Assembly: GCA_934409175.1 (NCBI GenBank)
Contig: CAKRVX010000102.1
Location: 1 to 6,708, forward strand
DNA length: 6,708 bases
Direction: 5' to 3'
DNA from: an uncultured Blautia sp.
GTDB taxonomy: Bacteria; Bacillota; Clostridia; Lachnospirales; Lachnospiraceae
The notes beneath the pieces are model-generated. The model made no database searches. It was not told where the DNA came from and saw nothing but the letters and a program-made list of their open reading frames with translations. Shown here in pieces: positions 1-3,902 of the stretch (position 1 is the stretch's first letter; the number at the start of each line of letters is the position of its first letter). A program made the translations under genes and the position numbers.

Positions 1-2
1 TC

Positions 3-140
3 CATAATTTCCTCCACAAGCCCTGGGGCGGTCTTACAGAGCTGAAGAAACAGGAAGCCACCCGGTCCGTAGAAGATTTTAACCGAAACATTCATAACCG
101 AAACAAACAGATCAGAAGATCACGGAGGTACACCAGATGA
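3..140 (+). CDS. C-terminal end of an unidentified upstream gene (5' partial)
   Basis: The third frame is open from the window edge to a TGA at 138-140 and gives 45 residues. No start codon is visible, so the gene begins outside the window. The segment opens with HNFLHKPWGGL and ends in a very basic tail (NRNKQIRRSRRYTR). Its stop overlaps the next ATG as ATGA, which is the junction style used repeatedly in this run, and this is the main reason to believe the frame is real. I do not recognise the family. From its position it could be the end of a phage replication or recombination protein, but nothing in these residues proves that. A basic tail would fit nucleic-acid binding. Confidence 0.6.
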   Translation, partial: HNFLHKPWGGLTELKKQEATRSVEDFNRNIHNRNKQIRRSRRYTR

Positions 141-493
141 ACCAGGAAGGATTATTATTCCCAAAGAACCAACAGAAGAAAAAAAGAAAGAAACACCATA
201 AAAGTATCATAGACCGAAACATAAAAGGCCAGTGTTTCATCTGTGGCAAATATGGAGATACGGAATGCCACCATATCTTTTTCGGATCCAACCGGAAATA
301 TTCCGAACAGTATGGTTTGACCGTTTATCTCTGCCCGCAATGCCACAGAACCTCAGAGGTATCCGTACATAAAAACGGAGAAGTCAACCGTACCCTGAAA
401 CGGATCGGACAGAGAGCTTTTGAAAGCAAGTGTGGTAGCAGGGATAAGTTTATCAAGATCTTTGGCAAGAATTATCTGGAGAACGAAGTATGA
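137..493 (+). CDS. HNH/zinc-finger-like phage protein, possible nuclease
   Basis: This is a 118-residue protein. A lysine-rich N-terminus (residues about 14-22, KKKRKKHHK) precedes a cysteine/histidine core: C33 and C36 (CFIC), then C44-H45-H46, N52, then C66 and C69-H70 (CPQCH), and H78. The CxxC pairs look like a structural zinc site, and H45-H46 followed by N and H resembles an HNH (His-Me finger) nuclease core. The C-terminus FIKIFGKNYLE is a segment I associate with small conserved proteins of clostridial phages often labelled HNH-like. A relationship to the P1 Ref (RecA-dependent nuclease) family is possible but unproven. The start is set by GGAGG at 124-128, 8 bases before ATG, and by a 4-bp overlap with the upstream stop. 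Catalytic activity is inferred, not shown. Confidence 0.7.
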   Translation: MNQEGLLFPKNQQKKKRKKHHKSIIDRNIKGQCFICGKYGDTECHHIFFGSNRKYSEQYGLTVYLCPQCHRTSEVSVHKNGEVNRTLKRIGQRAFESKCGSRDKFIKIFGKNYLENEV

Positions 494-666
494 GTTCAAG
501 AGAAAGAGCAGAGACATGCAAACACAGCACAGGACGGGTTGGAAACGTTGCAGTATTCACACTGCCAACCTGTCCATATATGCACATGATCAAAGATAAG
601 GTTGTAACAATCAGAATCCGCTGCAAAGACTGCAGGTTTTATGAAGAGAGGAAAGATAAATGTTAA
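490..666 (+). CDS. Small cysteine-containing phage protein (58 aa)
   Basis: ATG at 490 overlaps the previous stop as ATGA, with GGAGA at 478-482 as ribosome binding site 7 bases upstream. The 58-residue product has cysteines at 10, 28, 45, 48 and 58. The CKDC pair (45-48) followed by RFYEE looks like half of a small zinc ribbon, and C10/H12 or C28 could supply the other ligands. The function is unknown. It is chained between two well-supported genes by overlaps at both ends (the next ATG lies 7 bp inside it), so it is very probably translated. Its size and Cys spacing fit the short zinc-binding accessory proteins common in phage early regions; that is inference. Confidence 0.7.
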   Translation: MSSRERAETCKHSTGRVGNVAVFTLPTCPYMHMIKDKVVTIRIRCKDCRFYEERKDKC

Positions 667-1007
667 TCAGAAGTCAGAACAAAGAGATATTAGTTAATTT
701 TAATGTATCAGCTGGTATTGAAATTGCAGAAGAGCCTGTAAAAACAGTTATAACATCATACATCACCGGGTGCAGCTATTTACTTGGAGAATATTCTGAT
801 AAAGAGAAAGCCATCAAGGTACTGGATATGATTCAGAATGCCTATATATCTTCTAAGCTTACCGAACTGCTTGTTCCTGAAATTGGAAAAGTATTCAAAG
901 AAGCACCTGCTACAAAGGAAAATGAGCTGCTCTCAAAAACGGCGGGAAAGGTTATTGCAAACAGAATGATATTTCAGATGCCAGAAGATGAGGAGGTACC
1001 TGAATGA
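660..1007 (+). CDS. Conserved phage protein of unknown function (115 aa)
   Basis: The 115-residue product starts MLIRSQNKEILVNF and contains GCSYLLGEYSDKEKAIKVLDMIQNAY, here split as GCSYLLGEYSDKEKA (about 38-52) and IKVLDMIQNAY (53-63), and ends FQMPEDEEVPE. I recognise this pattern from many Firmicute prophages, where it is called hypothetical. It combines a beta-type N-terminal half with an amphipathic helix and an acidic tail. No catalytic or membrane signature is visible. AGAGG at 647-651 lies 8 bases before ATG 660, and the start overlaps the preceding gene by 7 bp, which suggests translational coupling. The stop overlaps the next ATG as ATGA. The family is recognised; the function is not known to me. 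Confidence 0.85.
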   Translation: MLIRSQNKEILVNFNVSAGIEIAEEPVKTVITSYITGCSYLLGEYSDKEKAIKVLDMIQNAYISSKLTELLVPEIGKVFKEAPATKENELLSKTAGKVIANRMIFQMPEDEEVPE

Positions 1008-1177
1008 GTTACAAGAACAAAGAAGGTTATCCGGATCCAACAGCCAGCAAAGCGATCCAGGCAGCAGACCGTATGCCACAGCATATATATAAAGACTACT
1101 GCATCTTAAGAGCAATGGCATGCCGTATGGGATTAAAGATAACCAGGGTAAAAGATTTAGAATCCGGAAAGGAATGA
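1004..1177 (+). CDS. Small conserved phage protein, MSYKNKEGYPDPTA type (57 aa)
   Basis: A perfect AGGAGG at 991-996 stands 7 bases before ATG 1004, which overlaps the upstream stop as ATGA. The 57-residue product begins with MSYKNKEGYPDPTASKAI, a start I know from many short Lachnospiraceae-type phage genes located just before the late regulator. The rest is helical and basic, with cysteines at 33 and 40 and no clear catalytic motif. Such proteins are annotated as hypothetical, and I cannot assign a role. Strong ribosome binding, the overlap and conserved position make expression likely. The short ORF would be missed by length-filtered gene callers. Confidence 0.8.
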   Translation: MSYKNKEGYPDPTASKAIQAADRMPQHIYKDYCILRAMACRMGLKITRVKDLESGKE

Positions 1178-1182
1178 GATAG

Positions 1183-1287
1183 ATGAGGAAACGCTTAAGA
1201 CACTGGCTTTTCGAAGCCAGGGGCAAGAAATGCAGATTCTGCTGTTTATTCTGCCATTACTGGTACATATGCCAAAATGACGCATAA
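1183..1287 (+). CDS. Tiny cysteine-rich phage protein (34 aa)
   Basis: ATG 1183 follows AAGGA at 1169-1173 and starts 5 bases after the preceding stop. The 34-residue product has a basic front (MRKRLRHWLFEARGKK) and then CRFCCLFCHYWYIC: cysteines at 17, 20, 21, 24 and 30 with H25. This density suggests one bound metal ion. Very short KCRFC-containing proteins occur at this place in related phages, which supports a real gene, but the role is unknown. The aromatic, cysteine-rich end might also associate with membranes. A chance ORF remains possible at this length. Confidence 0.55.
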   Translation: MRKRLRHWLFEARGKKCRFCCLFCHYWYICQNDA

Positions 1288-1297
1288 AAAGAAGGAG

Positions 1298-1321
1298 GCC
1301 GGGAGCATTAACACTCCCGGC
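1298..1321 (+). other. GC-rich RNA hairpin without U-tract
   Basis: GCCGGGAG (1298-1305) and CTCCCGGC (1314-1321) form a perfect 8-bp stem around an 8-base loop. It follows AAGGAGG at 1292-1298 and is followed by TAAAAGT and an ATG at 1329. No run of T follows on the + strand, so it is a poor intrinsic terminator in this direction. It may be a transcript-processing or stabilising hairpin at the end of the small-gene run. It may also fold to bring the ribosome binding site close to the ATG at 1329, leaving 7 unpaired bases. The fold is seen directly; both roles are inferred. Confidence 0.7.
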
Positions 1322-1328
1322 TAAAAGT

Positions 1329-1403
1329 ATGAAAAAGAAAAAGTTTAATTTGCAATTACTCTTGCTCTGTACAGGTAATAATATACCCGGAAAATGTGAG
1401 TAA
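1329..1403 (+). CDS. Doubtful leader-like ORF (24 aa)
   Basis: ATG AAA AAG AAA AAG opens a 24-codon frame, ending with TAA at 1401-1403, that encodes MKKKKFNLQLLLLC followed by TGNNIPGKCE. Its only ribosome binding site candidate is AAGGAGG at 1292-1298. That site is too far away in linear sequence but lies 7 bases from the ATG if the 1298-1321 hairpin is folded. The basic front and short LLLLC stretch vaguely imitate a lipoprotein signal, but the hydrophobic part is too short. It ends 42 bases before the sigma-like regulator and could be a leader peptide. Without conservation evidence it may equally be noncoding. Confidence 0.25.
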   Translation: MKKKKFNLQLLLLCTGNNIPGKCE

Positions 1404-1445
1404 TATGTGATACAGATTTGAAGAATTTGTGAAAGGGGAGTCACG

Positions 1446-1877
1446 ATGGAAACGAAAGAGATTACAATTCAGGAAGAAAACGAACAGAAGAAAGAATACT
1501 TGAAATCCTACCGGCGGGCAATAAAGAGAGAGCAGGACATCCTGAATGAGATACAGAGGTTGAGACTGGATAAGATGTTTCCATCGGTGATCAATGATGG
1601 AATGCCACATGGCAGCAGTCATTCAGATCTGTCTGATTATGCGGCTATTCTGGATGAACAGATCGAACTTCTGAAAGAGGAACGCCTGGAAAGAGTGAGA
1701 TGTTACCAGAAGATTGAGAGACAAATCCACCAGATGGAGAATGAGGATGAGCAGGAAGTACTGAGACTGCGGTACATACTTGGTTTGAAATGGGAAGAAG
1801 TTGCTGTAAAAATGAATTACAGTTGGAAGTGGGTACATAAAATCCATGGAAGAGCGCTGATGAATTTTAAAATATAA
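1446..1877 (+). CDS. Sigma-70 region-4-like phage transcription regulator (DUF1492/ArpU style)
   Basis: This 143-residue protein is long-helical and charged at the front (about 1-45), then has the linker PSVINDGMPHGSSHSDLSDY (46-65), a coiled-coil helix (66-97), and a C-terminal helix-turn-helix. The last part, from EVLRLRYILGLKWEEVAVKM (104-123) to YSWKWVHKIHGRAL (125-138), matches the region-4 pattern of sigma factors, in which the LRYI..L.W.E.A helix pair precedes the recognition helix. Proteins of this kind sit just before the terminase genes in Firmicute phages and are thought to activate late transcription. No region-2 core-binding and -10-melting domain is visible, so it may act as an activator with host sigma-A rather than as a full sigma factor. 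AAGGGGAG at 1433-1440 sets the start. The DNA just downstream carries its likely target site. Confidence 0.85.
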   Translation: METKEITIQEENEQKKEYLKSYRRAIKREQDILNEIQRLRLDKMFPSVINDGMPHGSSHSDLSDYAAILDEQIELLKEERLERVRCYQKIERQIHQMENEDEQEVLRLRYILGLKWEEVAVKMNYSWKWVHKIHGRALMNFKI

Positions 1878-1880
1878 AAG

Positions 1881-1916
1881 AGTACATAGAAGTACACACT
1901 ATATATGTGATATTAT
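1881..1916 (+). promoter_or_regulatory. Candidate phage late promoter with two direct AGTACA repeats
   Basis: AGTACA occurs at 1881-1886 and again at 1891-1896, exactly one helical turn apart. An extended -10 follows: TG at 1908-1909, A, then TATTAT at 1911-1916 (5 of 6 matches to TATAAT). No TTGACA-like -35 box stands at the usual distance. The repeats lie where an activator or a region-4-like protein would contact DNA, and initiation would be near 1923. The site lies a few bases after the end of the sigma-like gene. Binding by that protein is inference from position and architecture. Confidence 0.5.
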
Positions 1917-1969
1917 TACAATGAACTTGGACAGAAAAATCCAAAGAATCTCCCAAAATACATTTTCTT

Positions 1970-1997
1970 AACGTCCTGTAGAAATATAGGGCGTTTT
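1970..1997 (+). terminator. Weak hairpin with short T run, possible terminator or attenuator
   Basis: AACGTCC (1970-1976) pairs with GGGCGTT (1989-1995) through one T-G wobble, around a 12-base loop. Only four T residues end the structure (1994-1997). It is too weak to call a firm terminator. It would lie in the leader of any transcript starting near 1923, and its loop overlaps the suggested -35 of the next promoter. It may mark the old end of the regulator's transcription unit. Confidence 0.3.
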
Positions 1998-2007
1998 GCA
2001 GTATAAT
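1979..2007 (+). promoter_or_regulatory. Host-type promoter of the AT-rich cassette
   Basis: A perfect TATAAT stands at 2002-2007. TAGAAA at 1979-1984 matches four of six bases of TTGACA with a 17-base spacer. Transcription would begin near 2014, followed by AAGGGG (2025-2030) and the ATG at 2038. This gives the cassette a plausible constitutive promoter separate from the late promoter upstream. The local sequence is AT-rich, which raises the chance of accidental -10 matches. Confidence 0.5.
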
Positions 2008-2037
2008 AAAAGAAAATGTAGATTAAGGGGATAAAAT

Positions 2038-2433
2038 ATGAATTACTTTTATTATTCTTCAGGAGGATACGATATAATTGATTCTGGAATATTATATTCA
2101 TTTAAAAAGGATAATGATATTGAATATAATATGGATATTGTGGTAATAAAAAATCCGGAAGTAAGATTCAAAATGAAAATAGTTTTTCAATTTGAAGACG
2201 ATGGAAAGGAACTTGCAATAACCAGAACAGTAAAAAATGATGTTGTATATTTTAAGTGTTGTAATTTTAACAACAATTTAGGATCTGGAACTACTGAACC
2301 GATAGAAGTGGCTATGGTAGCAGGAAGAAGGATTTATATACACCTTTGGGCTTTTTTACTGGGTAAGGATACCAGGAAAATAGAGTATACATTGTATTTT
2401 GAGAGAGCAGGTGAGAGTGCGGATGGCAGATAA
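2038..2433 (+). CDS. Beta-rich cargo protein, resembles DUF6864 (131 aa)
   Basis: ATG 2038 is preceded by AAGGGG at 2025-2030. The product looks almost wholly beta-stranded: short alternating hydrophobic stretches (IDSGILYSF at about 14-22, VRFKMKIVFQFEDDGK at about 42-57, TLYFE near the C-terminus). The segment FNNNLGSGTTEPIEV (77-91), followed by GRRIYIHLWAF and IEYTLYF, resembles my memory of the DUF6864 domain (NFNNPLGTG..EPLE followed by a strand pair). I offer that name tentatively. No signal peptide, membrane segment or catalytic motif is visible, so it should be cytosolic and might be a ligand- or protein-sensing domain. The last 11 bp overlap the next gene, which implies coupled translation. 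The very AT-rich coding DNA differs from the flanking phage genes. Confidence 0.75.
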   Translation: MNYFYYSSGGYDIIDSGILYSFKKDNDIEYNMDIVVIKNPEVRFKMKIVFQFEDDGKELAITRTVKNDVVYFKCCNFNNNLGSGTTEPIEVAMVAGRRIYIHLWAFLLGKDTRKIEYTLYFERAGESADGR

Positions 2434-2752
2434 AATATTAGATGCTCCTATTACAGATAAAATATGCGATGTAGCTCAATCAGAACAGTTTACCAATTTA
2501 AATCCGGAAATCCAAGGAAAAGTAATTGACAGTTTGAGCAAGAATGATTCAAGTGGTCAAGAGGGTGGTTTGATGGGAAAATTTTTTGGAACTAAAAAGG
2601 AAAACGCATCAATGAATATAGCATTCCTAATTTGCATTCTCTTGGCTGTGATAGGCTTTGTGTGTTTGATAACAGGGAAAGATTATTGGAATGTAATAAT
2701 TCCAGCAATAACGACAGGTATGGGATATATGTTTGGAAAAGGTGAAAAATGA
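2423..2752 (+). CDS. Two-helix membrane protein of the cargo cassette (109 aa)
   Basis: I place the start at ATG 2423 because AGGTGAG at 2409-2415 sits 7 bases upstream; a longer TTG-initiated frame from 2399 has no such site. The gene overlaps the previous one by 11 bp. The soluble front (1-62) has a helical segment ending PEIQGKVIDSLSK and a flexible GQEGGLMGKFFG linker. Two membrane helices follow: MNIAFLICILLAVIGFVCLI (64-83) and YWNVIIPAITTGMGYMFG (88-105), joined by a four-residue turn TGKD, with a short lysine-containing tail. The hairpin probably places both ends in the cytoplasm. Pairing with a small cytosolic beta-domain protein in a moron suggests a membrane-acting immunity or exclusion function. 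The family is unrecognised and the role is inferred. Confidence 0.75.
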   Translation: MADKILDAPITDKICDVAQSEQFTNLNPEIQGKVIDSLSKNDSSGQEGGLMGKFFGTKKENASMNIAFLICILLAVIGFVCLITGKDYWNVIIPAITTGMGYMFGKGEK

Positions 2753-2777
2753 ATATGTTATATAGATAGGAGAAATT

Positions 2778-3029
2778 ATGAGCGTAGAATATGTAGGGGT
2801 ATATTATCCGTTTATTGGATATTTAAAGGAAAAACAAACAGTTTCTCTTGAAGAATTTAAATCTAAATTTACAGATGGAACAACTGGAAAAAACAAAGAG
2901 CAAAGAGAAAAAAGATTTGAAAAATTTTTAGAAAGTCTTAGAGAGGATCATATCGTGACTGTTGAGTATGATATGGTTACATTTAATGAAGAACAGTGGA
3001 ATATGGTCTTGAATTACAACAAAGAGTAA
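2778..3029 (+). CDS. Small cargo protein, possibly winged-helix-like (83 aa)
   Basis: AGGAG at 2768-2772 precedes ATG 2778, and the gene begins 25 bases after the previous stop and lies within the same transcription unit. The 83-residue product begins MSVEYVGVYYPFIGYLKEK. A helix-turn-helix-like region follows (VSLEEFKSKF at 27-36, then a lysine-rich turn and RFEKFLESLREDHIVTVEYD), and then a beta-hairpin-like end (VTVEYDMVTFNEEQW). Helix, helix, then strand pair is the outline of a winged helix, so DNA binding or cassette autoregulation is possible. No recognisable family motif is present. The gene ends 12 bases before the terminator stem, which supports its being the last gene of the cassette. 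Confidence 0.65.
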   Translation: MSVEYVGVYYPFIGYLKEKQTVSLEEFKSKFTDGTTGKNKEQREKRFEKFLESLREDHIVTVEYDMVTFNEEQWNMVLNYNKE

Positions 3030-3041
3030 GATTTTAGAAGA

Positions 3042-3063
3042 GCAGCCCTTGGGCTGCCTTTTT
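3042..3063 (+). terminator. Strong intrinsic terminator closing the cargo cassette
   Basis: GCAGCCC (3042-3048) pairs with GGGCTGC (3051-3057). With the innermost pair open this leaves a CTTG tetraloop. After one C, five T residues (3059-3063) follow. The GC-rich stem and T run in otherwise AT-rich DNA make this a clear Rho-independent terminator. It ends the 2038-3029 genes and lies 38 bases before the small-terminase start. Confidence 0.88.
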
Positions 3064-3101
3064 CTATACTCAAAAACGAAACGAATGAGAGGTGGTGAGG
3101 C

Positions 3102-3902
3102 TTGGCAAGAGCAAGGGATCCGAACCGGAATAAAGCTTTTGAAATATATAAAAAACATGGCGGAAAGATTGATTTGGTTGAGATTGCAAGTCAACTGAAT
3201 ATTTCACCTGGGACAATTCGAGGATGGAAATCAAAGGACTCCTGGGATATACAATTGAATGGAACGCTCTGTAAAAATACGGAACGCTCCAAAAGAAGAA
3301 AAGGTGGTCAGCCTGGAAACAAAAATGCAGAAGGGCATGGTGGCAACGGGCCACCTGGAAATAAGAATGCAGTTAAAACAGGAGAGTTTGAAACTCTCTT
3401 TTTTGATACCCTAAATCCAGAAGAAAAACAGTTAGCTGCCATGGTGCAGCCAGATAAAGAACAGCTTTTACTCCAGGAGATTCGTCTTCTGACAGTCCGT
3501 GAACATCGGATGCTGAAAAGAATAGAATCTCTTCGTCAGTTAGAAGAACAGGAGCCAGAAACAGGAGATGATGGAGAAATTATCCCTTCAGGAATGTCGG
3601 TAACAGAATATAGTTCCGGTATAGAAAAGGGAAAACCTACCGAACTAAGGAAGTACGAAGGAATCTTAGGCCAGATTCAGGCAATTGAGGATGCATTAAC
3701 CAGAGTCCAGGCAAGGCAGCAGAAAGCCATCGAAACCTTGCACAAGTTTGGATATGATGATGCCCGTCTGGAACTTGAGACAATGCGATTTGAATTTGAA
3801 CTTCTGAAACAGGATGGACAAAACGAAGACACTGAAGATGATGGCTTCCTGGATGCTATGAATGCATCTGCAGAATCTGTTTGGGGTGATGTGGATGTAT
3901 GA
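3102..3902 (+). CDS. terS: Terminase small subunit
   Basis: The product recognises the packaging start site on phage DNA and hands it to the large terminase. The N-terminus MARARDPNRNKAFEIYKKHG followed by a helix-turn-helix (about residues 24-46, with EIASQLNISPGTIRGWK) matches the PBSX-like small terminase family of Firmicute phages. A basic Gly/Asn linker (64-93) with PGNKNA repeated at 71-76 and 85-90 follows, then long oligomerisation helices and an acidic tail (NEDTEDDG). The start is TTG at 3102: AGGTGG at 3090-3095 is 6 bases upstream, and the next in-frame Met would delete the DNA-binding domain. The length is 266 residues, which suits this subgroup. It overlaps terL by 8 bp. Its transcription must pass, or start after, the terminator at 3042-3063. 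Confidence 0.93.
   Translation: MARARDPNRNKAFEIYKKHGGKIDLVEIASQLNISPGTIRGWKSKDSWDIQLNGTLCKNTERSKRRKGGQPGNKNAEGHGGNGPPGNKNAVKTGEFETLFFDTLNPEEKQLAAMVQPDKEQLLLQEIRLLTVREHRMLKRIESLRQLEEQEPETGDDGEIIPSGMSVTEYSSGIEKGKPTELRKYEGILGQIQAIEDALTRVQARQQKAIETLHKFGYDDARLELETMRFEFELLKQDGQNEDTEDDGFLDAMNASAESVWGDVDV

Larger units (their letters stand above)
1979..3063 (+). mobile_element. Moron-like AT-rich cargo cassette with own promoter and terminator
   Basis: Three genes are enclosed by a TATAAT promoter and a strong intrinsic terminator. They separate the late regulator from the terminase genes, which are commonly near neighbours. G+C in three 60-base blocks I counted inside it is about 22-23% (2041-2100, 2101-2160, 2821-2880), against 48% in a terminase block (4021-4080). 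Independent expression, deviating composition and an unusual site between essential modules are the defining marks of phage morons. These often carry superinfection exclusion or defence genes. No flanking repeats or transposase are visible, so how it arrived is unknown. Confidence 0.55.

Noticed and set aside
81..221. Three copies of ACCGAAACA (two 15 bp apart, one at 213-221) as possible operator or origin iterons
   Set aside because: The first two encode repeated Asn-Arg-Asn in the coding frame and the third is isolated. The spacing is irregular and there is no AT-rich unwinding region.
1350..1384. TTGCAA with TAATAAT/TAATAT as a promoter for the late regulator
   Set aside because: The spacers do not fit (20 bases or more, or 11 with TTGCTC) and the matches are poor; not reported as a feature.
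1927..1944. TTGGA...TCCAA hairpin as terminator
   Set aside because: The stem is only 5 bp, the loop is A-rich and no T run follows.
2399..2422. TTG start for the membrane protein, adding 8 residues
   Set aside because: No ribosome binding site is suitably placed, whereas ATG 2423 has AGGTGAG 7 bases upstream.
3065..3070. TATACT as a -10 box for a terS promoter
   Set aside because: The position 17 bases upstream falls in the terminator stem (GCAGCC) and has no resemblance to a -35; there is no TG extension.
3862..3894. Longer start for the large terminase at ATG 3862
   Set aside because: It extends far into terS without a good ribosome binding site; ATG 3895 has GGGGTG close by and gives a family-like N-terminus. 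Kept only as an alternative.
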